Shown: positions 1 to 6,138, counted from the stretch's first letter. The stretch is DNA of 7,075 nt from an uncultured Bacilli bacterium (GCA_944363745.1 CALVVD010000047.1:1-7075), one strand, 5' to 3'. Program-made: numbers and translations. Notes: generated by a model from the sequence alone, not told the origin.

Positions 1-1
1 G

Positions 2-697
2 GTAAGAAGTAATGGTATTAAGTATTCATCATTTGGACTTTTATTTGAAGAGTATGGAATTAAGTATTTAGAAAAATTAGGTTTAGATAAAAAAGAAGAT
101 GTTTATAATTATTTTGTAAAAGATTTAGTAGAAGGAATAGATGCTATTGATAATGGTGTTTTTCCTTTAATTGAATCTAGTTATAAAGTAAAGACAGTTA
201 GTGATATTATAAAACTTTTTAATCCTAGTTATTTAAGTAATGATGATGTTAATGCTAACTTCTTAAAAGCAGTAGATATTGCTAAAACAATTATAACTTA
301 TGAGATTAAAAATGTTTATGGTAAAGTTATGGCTTCTTTTAAAGTTAAAGAGCTTTTAGATAGTACTAATGGACCTATTTTAGTACTTGATGAGTTTTTA
401 CCTTATGAAGAGACTATCCTAAGTAGCAGTAAGTATGATAAAATAAAATTAGTGGTATATCCATCTAATAGAGGAGGTTATGCTGTTAAGACTGTTCCTA
501 TAAGTTCTAGTGATAAAACTAGTAGAGTTTATTTCCCTAAAGCTTGGGGAGGAGTCTTTAATAAAAAATTAGAAGAAGTAACAGGTGTTAAGGGAGCAAG
601 TTTTTGTCATAATAATCGCTTTATTTTAACAGCAGATACTTTTGATGCAGCTTTAAAGCTTGCCTCTATTACAATAGATGTTAATGAAACTAATTAA
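2..697 (+). CDS. MYG1/UPF0160 family metal-dependent phosphohydrolase, C-terminal part (5' end outside window)
   Basis: The reading frame is open from base 2, and 231 residues are visible up to the TAA at 695-697. The match is to the MYG1 (UPF0160) family, DHH-related metal-dependent hydrolases; eukaryotic MYG1 is reported to be a 3'-5' RNA exonuclease. Family landmarks visible: an N-G-I-x-Y-S-S-x-G-L-L stretch at visible residues 4-14, the DAIDNGV block at 47-53, an FNP motif at 73-75, a YPSNRGGYAVKTVP stretch at 153-166, and the C-terminal signature FPKAWGG...TGVKG...FCHNNRF at about 178-207. The N-terminal metal-binding half (family motif T-H-N-G-x-F-H-x-D-D) lies before the window. An ATG at 329 is internal, because conserved family sequence continues upstream of it. 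The bacterial substrate is not established. The next gene follows after 48 bp with no clear terminator, so co-transcription is possible. Confidence 0.87.
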   Translation, partial: VRSNGIKYSSFGLLFEEYGIKYLEKLGLDKKEDVYNYFVKDLVEGIDAIDNGVFPLIESSYKVKTVSDIIKLFNPSYLSNDDVNANFLKAVDIAKTIITYEIKNVYGKVMASFKVKELLDSTNGPILVLDEFLPYEETILSSSKYDKIKLVVYPSNRGGYAVKTVPISSSDKTSRVYFPKAWGGVFNKKLEEVTGVKGASFCHNNRFILTADTFDAALKLASITIDVNETN

Positions 698-732
698 TGT
701 AATTAAAAATATAGATATGGTTAAACTAATAG

Positions 733-739
733 AAGGAGG
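733..739 (+). promoter_or_regulatory. Ribosome binding site for the VTT-domain gene
   Basis: AAGGAGG lies 6 nt before the ATG at 746, a near-perfect Shine-Dalgarno match that fixes this start. Confidence 0.85.
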
Positions 740-745
740 AATTAT

Positions 746-1324
746 ATGACTAAAGAAAATGATACAACCCTTAAAAAAATTATGACAATTATTACAGTTA
801 TAGTTACAATTCTTTTAGTAGCTTTTATTATTTATGCTGTTAAAATGAATTTGTTTGATGATTCTGATTTATTAGTTAATAGAATTAAAAGCTATGGTTT
901 AATAGCGCCTATAATTTTTTTATTAATTCAAATTGTTCAAGTAGTATTTCCTGTAATACCAGGAGGGGCTTCTTGTCTTGTAGGAGTACTTGCTTTTGGA
1001 CCAATAGAAGGTTTTATTTATAATTATGTTGGTTTAACTTTGGGAAGTTGTATTTCTTTTTTTCTTAGTCGTAATTATGGACTTCCTTTAATAAATAAAT
1101 TATTTCAAAAAGAAACTGTAGATAAGTATTTAAAATATATTAGAACGAAAAAATTTGAAAAAGTATTTTTTTGGGGAATATTTTTACCAGGAGCCCCTGA
1201 TGATTTACTCTGTTATATAGCAGGTATTAGTGGTTTAACTTTCTTAAGATTTTTATTTATAATATTAATAGGTAAGCCTTTTACTTTGATATTTTATAGT
1301 CTGTTTACAAAGTTTTTCATGTAG
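746..1324 (+). CDS. TVP38/TMEM64 family (VTT/DedA-like) membrane protein
   Basis: This is a 192-residue integral membrane protein of the TVP38/TMEM64 group (SNARE-associated Golgi / VTT domain). An N-terminal helix spans about residues 11-32. The VTT core follows: FPVIPGG at 68-74 in the first re-entrant region, a glycine-rich helix ending in SFFLSRNYG at 104-112, then LPGAPDDLLCYIAG at 147-160, which matches the family's second P-rich re-entrant loop. A last helix runs over about 166-188. Length is near the usual 190-230. Family members in bacteria and eukaryotes are linked to lipid scrambling or transport of lipid carriers, but most bacterial paralogs have no assigned substrate, so no specific role is claimed. 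No terminator is seen after the gene; a separate promoter for the next gene starts 3 bp downstream of the stop. Confidence 0.88.
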   Translation: MTKENDTTLKKIMTIITVIVTILLVAFIIYAVKMNLFDDSDLLVNRIKSYGLIAPIIFLLIQIVQVVFPVIPGGASCLVGVLAFGPIEGFIYNYVGLTLGSCISFFLSRNYGLPLINKLFQKETVDKYLKYIRTKKFEKVFFWGIFLPGAPDDLLCYIAGISGLTFLRFLFIILIGKPFTLIFYSLFTKFFM

Positions 1325-1326
1325 TA

Positions 1327-1356
1327 TTGACTCTTGTAAACTTAATATGATATATT
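1327..1356 (+). promoter_or_regulatory. Putative sigma-A promoter for the alkyltransferase-like gene
   Basis: A -35 box TTGACT (1327-1332, 5/6 to TTGACA) is followed by an 18-bp spacer and a -10 box TATATT (1351-1356, 5/6 to TATAAT). A TGn extension of the -10 sits at 1348-1350. Transcription would start near 1363, giving a 5' leader of about 30 nt that includes the AGGAG at 1383-1387. This is the best housekeeping-type promoter in the window. It implies that the downstream gene is transcribed independently of the VTT gene. Confidence 0.6.
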
Positions 1357-1392
1357 TTAAATGTAAGAATAAGATATGTTTTAGGAGTAGTT

Positions 1393-1860
1393 ATGAGACA
1401 TGTAAGTTATCTTTCATTTTATGAAAGTCCTATTGGAATTATTAGAATAAATACTAGTGATTATGATATAATTTCTATTACTTTTGTTGAAGAAATAGAT
1501 GATGAGTTTAGGGAAAATGATTTAAGTATTAGAATAAAAAATGAATTAGATTCCTATTTTAAAGGAGAGCTTGAGTCATTTTCCTTTTATAATTATTTAA
1601 TATCTGGTTTAGAAAGAAGAGTAATGGAAATAGTTTGTCATATACCTTTTGGTGAATTTATAACTTATAGAGAAGTTGCCAAAGAACTTGGAGATGAGGA
1701 GATTATTTCTCCAGTTAAAGAGGTTTTAGATAATAGTTCTTTTCCTATTTTATTACCAAGTCATAGAGTTATTAATTCTTTTGATGATATTGGTGGCTTT
1801 GTAGGAGGAGAAGATAGAAAAAGATATTTATTAGAACATGAAAATATAATATGTAAATAA
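1393..1860 (+). CDS. O6-alkylguanine-DNA alkyltransferase-like protein with Cys-to-Ser active site (PSHR)
   Basis: This is a 155-residue protein with the fold signature of Ogt/MGMT DNA repair proteins: an N-terminal ESPIG segment (11-15), then the DNA-binding domain with IPFGEFITYREVAKELG (84-100), the active-site motif position 122-125, and GGEDRKRYLLEHE (138-150). The catalytic motif normally reads PCHR; here it is PSHR, with Ser123 encoded by AGT at 1759-1761. By gapless alignment to human MGMT, Tyr114, His146 and Glu172 are kept (Tyr92, His124, Glu150). Arg128 (the finger that helps flip the base) and the hinge Asn137 fall on Ser106 and Ser115. Alkyl transfer needs the Cys, so suicidal repair is unlikely. 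The protein may instead act like alkyltransferase-like (ATL) proteins, which bind alkylated DNA and flag it for other repair, or it may be degenerating. The frame is intact, with AGGAG 5 nt before the start. It is called here as a homolog, not as an active enzyme. Confidence 0.87.
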   Translation: MRHVSYLSFYESPIGIIRINTSDYDIISITFVEEIDDEFRENDLSIRIKNELDSYFKGELESFSFYNYLISGLERRVMEIVCHIPFGEFITYREVAKELGDEEIISPVKEVLDNSSFPILLPSHRVINSFDDIGGFVGGEDRKRYLLEHENIICK

Positions 1861-1866
1861 TTTTTT

Positions 1867-1892
1867 AAATTACTTTAGTTGAAGTAATTTTT
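1867..1892 (+). terminator. AT-rich intrinsic terminator after the alkyltransferase-like gene
   Basis: AAATTACTT (1867-1875) and AAGTAATTT (1882-1890) form a 9-bp perfect stem with a 6-nt loop, ending in a run of T (1888-1892) and beginning 6 nt after the stop codon. The stem has only two G/C pairs, so it is weak for a classic Rho-independent terminator, but it is in the expected place. A second T tract precedes the stem, not an A tract, so it is unlikely to work on the other strand. Confidence 0.55.
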
Positions 1893-1907
1893 ATCTTGTG
1901 TTATTAT
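1879..1907 (+). promoter_or_regulatory. Possible promoter for the unknown membrane gene pair
   Basis: TTGAAG (1879-1884) and TATTAT (1902-1907) are separated by 17 bp, matching 4/6 and 5/6 of the sigma-A consensus. The -35 box lies inside the terminator hairpin above. Transcription would begin around 1914, directly at the ribosome binding site. That is an unusually short leader and lowers confidence. In DNA this AT-rich such matches also arise by chance. Confidence 0.3.
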
Positions 1908-1927
1908 TATAATAGGTGGTGGTTATT

Positions 1928-2347
1928 GTGACGCAAGCAGTATATAGTGAAGATAATTTTAGAGTCCTTTTATTTTATGTAATTTTACCATTAACAGTTG
2001 TTTTGCTTATATTTTTTATAGGTACTAAAATATATAGCGCATTTAGAAAAAATAAAGATATTAATAGTACTAATTATGCTATTAATTATTGGACTAATGT
2101 TTTAGGGGTTTTAGTTACATCTATTCTCTTATCAGTATCTATTGGTTTTGCTCTTTCTTTTACACAGACTGTAAGAGATTTAAATGCTGTTGAAGAGAAT
2201 GCTTTTCTTTATTATTTCTTTATGGTATTTCCTATTATTCCTTTTATCTTTTTAATAGTATATATTAGAAAATTTATTGTAAATATGAAAAGAAAAGAAA
2301 AGTTAGATCAAAAAGAATTGGAGGAGGATAATAATTATGAAGAGTAA
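1928..2347 (+). CDS. Uncharacterised three-helix membrane protein (GTG start)
   Basis: No family was recognised. From the GTG at 1928 the product has 139 residues. This start is preferred over an in-frame GTG at 1916 because AGGTGG (1914-1919) then sits 8 nt upstream as a ribosome binding site, whereas the 1916 codon lies within that site. Three hydrophobic helices are visible at about residues 10-34, 56-83 and 93-117, separated by short polar stretches (KNKDINSTNY between helices 1 and 2). The last part, from KRKEKLDQKELEEDNNYEE, is a highly charged, probably cytoplasmic tail. The gene ends by overlapping the next by 11 nt, so the two are almost certainly an operon and probably act together. 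No catalytic or binding motif is visible. Confidence 0.72.
   Translation: MTQAVYSEDNFRVLLFYVILPLTVVLLIFFIGTKIYSAFRKNKDINSTNYAINYWTNVLGVLVTSILLSVSIGFALSFTQTVRDLNAVEENAFLYYFFMVFPIIPFIFLIVYIRKFIVNMKRKEKLDQKELEEDNNYEE
2320..2327 (+). promoter_or_regulatory. Ribosome binding site inside the upstream gene
   Basis: GGAGGAGG lies 9 nt before the ATG at 2337, within the last codons of the upstream membrane gene. It supports both the 2337 start and translation of the second gene from the same message. Confidence 0.8.
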
Positions 2348-2849
2348 GAAAGATAGTTCTATTGTTAATATATTTATTTATTTACTTATTGTAGTATTTA
2401 TTATTTTAATCGCTCTTCCACCTATTTGTAGAATTGTATTTAAAGAAAGTAGTGATAATATTAATAATGGTGAAAATGCTACTGTTAAGAGTGTTACAGC
2501 CTTAAATTGTAATAGAGAAGTTGCAGTAGGGACAATGGTATATAATGAGACTATTAGTAGTAATTATACTAATGATGAGTTAACAAAAGTAACTTTCATG
2601 TATAATTTACCTGAAGTGGTTGATTCTACAGTAACAGATGATCCAGTAATGACTGAAATTAATACAATTAGAAGTAGTGGCCTTGTTGAAGATCAATCTA
2701 CTGATACTCAGACTAGACTTGTATTAACTAGAGAATTAAAGGAAAAAAATTCTAATAATACTTCCCTTGATAATTACTTTCAACCTATAGATGTACAACA
2801 ATCTAATCTTGAATCTTTAGGATATACTTGTTCAACTCTAACTGCCTAA
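2337..2849 (+). CDS. Uncharacterised single-anchor protein with extracytoplasmic domain
   Basis: This is a 170-residue protein with no recognised family. A basic N-terminus (MKSKKD) precedes one hydrophobic segment at about residues 10-34, giving an anchor with the remainder outside the cell. The segment ends in LPPIC, which is a poor lipobox (Pro at -1 and -2 where small residues are needed), so a membrane anchor is more likely than a lipoprotein. The outside domain has Cys58 (in ALNCNRE) and Cys165 (in LGYTC), well placed to form one disulfide tying the start of the domain to its end. The pattern of a 'xLxC' strand followed by a terminal 'GYxC' recalls small secreted Firmicutes domains, but this is an impression only. 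The start overlaps the upstream gene by 11 nt. The 3' end overlaps the opposing gerB-type gene by 47 bp. Confidence 0.72.
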   Translation: MKSKKDSSIVNIFIYLLIVVFIILIALPPICRIVFKESSDNINNGENATVKSVTALNCNREVAVGTMVYNETISSNYTNDELTKVTFMYNLPEVVDSTVTDDPVMTEINTIRSSGLVEDQSTDTQTRLVLTRELKEKNSNNTSLDNYFQPIDVQQSNLESLGYTCSTLTA

Positions 2850-3675
2850 TTATAGTTAAAATTAAAGATAGGGTTATAAACGGAGAAAACAAAAGATAAA
2901 AACTTATAATATATGAGAATCTATCAAAGATAAGAAAACTAGATAAACTATTTATTACTAACATAAAGGGATATTTATAACTTGTAATTATTTCTATGTT
3001 ACAAGAGAAGTATAATAACAAATATTCTATGATAATAGTGATAATACCAATACTAAAAGCAAGATATAAATATTTATCTTGTTTTCTTTTATTATCTATT
3101 TCATTATAGGGAATAAATAAAAGTAATGATAAGGGAGTTATAATATAAAATGTAAAAATAAGAGATGATTTAATAATATTTATAATGCTATTAGTTATTG
3201 GAGGAGTAAGATAGGTTAAGTCTAATGATTTTGTTGTACCATAGATATTTATGATAAAAAGAGGAATAAAGATAAATGCTAAGATAAGAGAAAGACTTGC
3301 TACTTCTTTATAGCCTTGATTAGAGATTACTAAAGATGTTATAAAAATTAAAATTATAATACTATAGAAGTTTCCATTACTTAAAAAACTTACTTTAATA
3401 AAATCAGTAATACTAATTAAAAGATATATAAATACTATTATTAAGAGAATTGTAATAAATAGTTTACTTATATTAGTTTTAATTTTTATTTTTTTTCTTA
3501 ATAAGAGAATTAATTTAAAGAGAAGTAAGGATAAAATACTACCTATAACTATACTTATAATAGTGTCATTTTTACTAATTTTAATAATATTAGATGAAAA
3601 TAAAATAAATGATGTAAAAGTTAGAAAAAAGGTAAGAGAAGATACTTGTAAAAGACCTATTTTTTTATTAGTCAT
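2803..3675 (-). CDS. Spore germinant receptor subunit B (GerAB-like inner-membrane transporter), shortened
   Basis: This 290-residue, very hydrophobic protein belongs to the spore germination permease family (GerAB, APC-superfamily fold). In known receptors the B subunit sits in the spore inner membrane and takes part in germinant binding. About nine helices can be placed, near residues 11-31, 38-60, 70-92, 103-119, 125-145, 164-189, 203-223, 236-250 and 254-277. The family hallmark near the end is present: a YP dipeptide (235-236) followed by FLIFDRFSYI (247-256), where relatives have F-x-E-R. Typical members have about 360 residues and ten helices, so this one is short and appears to lack the last helix. 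The ATG overlaps the end of the gerC-type gene by 8 nt, and AAAGGAGA (3683-3690) precedes it. The tail overlaps a convergent gene by 47 bp. Confidence 0.85.
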   Translation of the reverse strand: MTNKKIGLLQVSSLTFFLTFTSFILFSSNIIKISKNDTIISIVIGSILSLLLFKLILLLRKKIKIKTNISKLFITILLIIVFIYLLISITDFIKVSFLSNGNFYSIIILIFITSLVISNQGYKEVASLSLILAFIFIPLFIINIYGTTKSLDLTYLTPPITNSIINIIKSSLIFTFYIITPLSLLLFIPYNEIDNKRKQDKYLYLAFSIGIITIIIEYLLLYFSCNIEIITSYKYPFMLVINSLSSFLIFDRFSYIISFYLLFSPFITLSLILTIIRQLELNKYILKIQD

Positions 3676-4633
3676 AGTTATTTCTCCTTTCTATTTTTAA
3701 ATCTATGATAATATTTTTTTTACTGTTTTTATAACTATTAATAAAATTATCTTTTTCTTTTAAATAGATAGTATTATTAATATTAGTTATCTTTATATCG
3801 TTTTTAGTCTCTAAAGTAATCAGTTTTTCTATATTATTTAATAAATTTTTTTTAACTTTATCTTTTACTTTCTTTAAATTAGAAGTATCAGAACTATCTA
3901 CTTTACCAGTTATTTTTATAGTTAATTTATTATCTTTGTAATTAATAGTAGTTTTTAAATCATATATAGATGTTTCTATATAGTTATTATTTAATTTAAT
4001 TTTTTCATTATAAGAAGTTATTTTGTTGTTTAATAGATAATAAGTTTTAGTTAAGTCTTTATTAAGAATATAATCTTTATCTATTATAAAAGTACCATTA
4101 CTTATTAATTTATCATTATCAATATCTATTAGAGGGATAGATGATGATTTATTATTATCTAGATAATTACTTAATAAGTCTTTAAAAGTAGTGTTAATTA
4201 TTGTTCCTTCTAAGTTTTTCTCTTTAGTAATAAAACTTTTATAATCATTACTTTTATGATATTTAGTAAATAAATTATCTAAATTATTAGTAGATAAAGT
4301 TAGATAATCAATAGTAGTAAATTCATCTTTTAAGAAAGTAAATAGGTTACTATCTTTTAAGATATTAGTATCAAATATTAAAACACTTAAGTGCTTATAA
4401 TATGTTTTTTTATTACCTATAACTTCTCCTTTTAGAAATATTTCTCCTAAACTATCACCAGTTATTTTATAAGTTTTATTATCTTCGTTTACAATATTTA
4501 AATAAAGATTATATTTATTATCATTAAAAGAAAGTCCTATAGTATCTACAACTGCTAATTCATTTAAATCGTTATAAGGAGTGTGTCCTAGAAATAAGAG
4601 AAGGATGATAGAAATAATTATTATTTTTTTCAT
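3668..4633 (-). CDS. Spore germinant receptor subunit C (GerAC-like) lacking the lipobox cysteine
   Basis: This 321-residue protein is the Ger(x)C family member of the operon (relatives are usually 360-400). It has a signal-like hydrophobic segment (5-16), then N-D-L-N-E-L-A-V-V-D-T-I-G at 21-33, the hallmark just after the lipobox in GerAC proteins. Relatives read G-C-W-D-x-x-E-L-N-D-L-A; here the Cys position reads His17 in G-H-T-P-Y, and there is no Cys anywhere in the protein. Lipidation is therefore impossible. It must be held by an uncleaved signal anchor, by partner subunits, or not at all. Later family-like blocks are HLSVLIFDTNIL (81-92) and the ISNGTFIIDKD strand region (177-187). 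The rest is unusually rich in Lys, Asn and Ile. The start overlaps gerA by 4 nt (ATGA), with GGGAGG 7 nt upstream. Confidence 0.87.
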   Translation of the reverse strand: MKKIIIISIILLLFLGHTPYNDLNELAVVDTIGLSFNDNKYNLYLNIVNEDNKTYKITGDSLGEIFLKGEVIGNKKTYYKHLSVLIFDTNILKDSNLFTFLKDEFTTIDYLTLSTNNLDNLFTKYHKSNDYKSFITKEKNLEGTIINTTFKDLLSNYLDNNKSSSIPLIDIDNDKLISNGTFIIDKDYILNKDLTKTYYLLNNKITSYNEKIKLNNNYIETSIYDLKTTINYKDNKLTIKITGKVDSSDTSNLKKVKDKVKKNLLNNIEKLITLETKNDIKITNINNTIYLKEKDNFINSYKNSKKNIIIDLKIERRNNYD

Positions 4634-6048
4634 TTCTTAACCTCCCTTATTATATTTTTAGTAAGTAGAGGATTCCTTTTTCTAATCTTTTTATTAGTGC
4701 CTTTAATAATAGAATCTTTTAGTTCTTCTTTTATAAAGGGAGAGAAAGGGGCAAGGTAAGGAAGATTTTCTGATGAAGTGGTAACAAGGGATGCTAGGAG
4801 GATGATAAAGCCTATAAAGATACCAAATAGACCAAAGAACATAGCTAAGAACATTAAAATAAAGCGCCACCAACGAAGAGCATAAATCATTTCAATGGAT
4901 GAGAAAGCAAGACCTGATATCGCTGATATTGATATAACAATAATCATAATAGGAGAGATAATACCGGCAGAAACAGCAGCATCTCCTAGAATTAGACCTC
5001 CTAATATTGATACAGATGTTCCCATACTAGATGGTTTTCTAATATCACTTTCTCTTAATATTTCAAAAGAAATACTCATAAATAAGGCTTCTATTAAAGC
5101 AGAGAAAGGAACACTACTTCTTTGTTCGGCAAAGTTTAAAAATAAAGATAGGGGTAATAGATCTTGATTATGAGTAGTTAGGGCAATGTATATGGCAGGT
5201 GTAAAGATAGCGATTAAGAAAGCAAGAAATCTTATTATTCTAATAAAAGAAGTATTAATTGCTTTTTCATAGTAATCATCACTTGTATGTAAGTAGTCAA
5301 TAAAAAAAGTAGGTGTAATTAAAACATAAGGAGAATTGTCAGAAACAATAGCGATTTTACCTTCAAGTAAAGCTTGACTTACCCTGTCTGGTCTTTCAGT
5401 TGAGGTTATAGTTGGGAAGAAAAAGTTAGTCTTACTATCTAAATAGCTTTTTAAGTTACCTGAATCAATTATTCCATCAACATTTATTTTTTTAAGTTTA
5501 TTCTTAATATTATCGACATTTTTCTTAATTGCAATATTATTCATATATAAAATGCCAACTTTAGTTTTACTAGACTTTCCCACAAACATACCATCTACAT
5601 ATAAATTACAGTCTCTTATTCTTCTTCTAATAAGTCCCACATTAGTATTAAAATTCTCATTAAAAGCATCTTTACTTCCTGTTATGCTAGCTTCATTATT
5701 AACTTCACCTATACCTCTATCAACGGTAGCACGGGCTTCTATGGCAATGGCTTCATTATCACTATAAATTAAAAGAGCGAATCCCATACAGATATAGTCA
5801 GTCATATCGCTTAGTTTATTTAATATTTTTCCATTATTAGTAGGGATAAAGTTAAGAAGTTCATTACCTATATCATTACTTTGAAACTTGATAGTCAAAA
5901 GTTTTTTTAAAATAAAATCATTTACATAATCAGAACTACCTAAAACTTCACTCATCACAAGAGTTATTTTTCTATTATCTATAATAAAAGGTCTAACAAT
6001 TAAATCAGTGGCATTACCAAAAGCTTTCTTTATCTCATCAACAAGCAT
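4630..6048 (-). CDS. Spore germinant receptor subunit A (GerA family)
   Basis: This 472-residue protein is a full-length GerA-family subunit (relatives are about 470-540). The N-terminal soluble part (1-265) holds the family signatures TGSKDAFNENF (123-133), RRRIRD (141-146), YVDGMFVGK (150-158), STERPD (216-221) and EGKIAI (229-234). The C-terminal membrane part has helices near 270-290, 345-380 and 397-423, and carries PFSALIEA (314-321), EILRESDIRKP (329-339), GLILGDAAVSAG (351-362) and PYLAPFSPF (430-438). The subunit works with B and C in the spore inner membrane to sense germinants. Published work on Bacillus receptors suggests A subunits oligomerise into ion channels. The germinant cannot be inferred. 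It is the first gene of the A-C-B operon; the start is supported by GAGGTGA at 6053-6059. The middle of this gene looks less AT-rich than gerC and gerB, in line with its stronger conservation. Confidence 0.95.
   Translation of the reverse strand: MLVDEIKKAFGNATDLIVRPFIIDNRKITLVMSEVLGSSDYVNDFILKKLLTIKFQSNDIGNELLNFIPTNNGKILNKLSDMTDYICMGFALLIYSDNEAIAIEARATVDRGIGEVNNEASITGSKDAFNENFNTNVGLIRRRIRDCNLYVDGMFVGKSSKTKVGILYMNNIAIKKNVDNIKNKLKKINVDGIIDSGNLKSYLDSKTNFFFPTITSTERPDRVSQALLEGKIAIVSDNSPYVLITPTFFIDYLHTSDDYYEKAINTSFIRIIRFLAFLIAIFTPAIYIALTTHNQDLLPLSLFLNFAEQRSSVPFSALIEALFMSISFEILRESDIRKPSSMGTSVSILGGLILGDAAVSAGIISPIMIIVISISAISGLAFSSIEMIYALRWWRFILMFLAMFFGLFGIFIGFIILLASLVTTSSENLPYLAPFSPFIKEELKDSIIKGTNKKIRKRNPLLTKNIIREVKK
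4641..4648 (-). promoter_or_regulatory. Ribosome binding site for the gerC-type gene
   Basis: On the minus strand AAGGGAGG lies 7 nt before the gerC ATG, inside the last codons of gerA. Together with the ATGA stop/start overlap at 4630-4633, it indicates coupled translation of the A and C subunits. Confidence 0.75.
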
Positions 6049-6069
6049 AAGTTCACCTCATTTCACTTT

Positions 6070-6098
6070 TAGTATTACCAAAATGAAAAATATTATAA
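6070..6098 (-). promoter_or_regulatory. Candidate sigma-G (forespore) promoter of the ger operon
   Basis: Reading the minus strand, TTATA (6094-6098) and AATACTA (6070-6076) are separated by 17 bp. The sigma-G consensus in Bacillus is roughly gHATR-N17/18-CATWHTA, so the match is 4/5 and 6/7 with correct spacing. Transcription would start about 15 nt before the gerA ATG, upstream of the GAGGTGA ribosome binding site. Germinant receptor operons are known sigma-G targets, which adds weight. AT richness raises the chance of accidental matches. Confidence 0.45.
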
Positions 6099-6138
6099 AT
6101 TTCTTTTTCTTTAACCGATTTTGTAGTAACCTATTATT

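Noticed and set aside
329..697. A separate 122-residue protein starting at the ATG at 329
   Set aside because: The same frame is open back to base 2 and carries MYG1-family sequence throughout, and no Shine-Dalgarno site precedes 329. It is the tail of a longer gene.
694..706. TTAAT-GTA-ATTAA hairpin as a terminator after the MYG1-like gene
   Set aside because: The stem is only 5 A-T pairs with a 3-nt loop and no T tract, too weak to support.
1908..1913. Perfect TATAAT as a -10 box for the unknown membrane gene
   Set aside because: No -35 box lies at 16-18 bp, and transcription would begin inside or after the ribosome binding site at 1914-1919.
2426..2429. LPPIC as a lipobox in the single-anchor protein
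   Set aside because: Lipoboxes need small residues such as Ala, Ser or Gly just before the Cys; two prolines and an Ile there make lipidation unlikely.
2740..2802. A terminator for the ger operon on the minus strand just beyond gerB
   Set aside because: There is a T run on the minus strand (around 2747-2752), but no stable stem precedes it.
4895..5167. Plus-strand open frame of 90 codons antisense to gerA
   Set aside because: It lies wholly inside the highly conserved membrane part of gerA on the other strand, and its composition is what the complement of that gene gives. No ribosome binding site was seen.
5552..5767. Plus-strand open frame of 71 codons antisense to gerA
   Set aside because: It is a shadow of the N-terminal domain of gerA, with no independent start signal or recognisable motif.
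6132..6137. TATTAT as the -10 box of the methyltransferase gene
   Set aside because: The start point would fall within the ribosome binding site, and the best -35 candidates upstream (TTAACC, TTTAAC) have poor matches or spacing.
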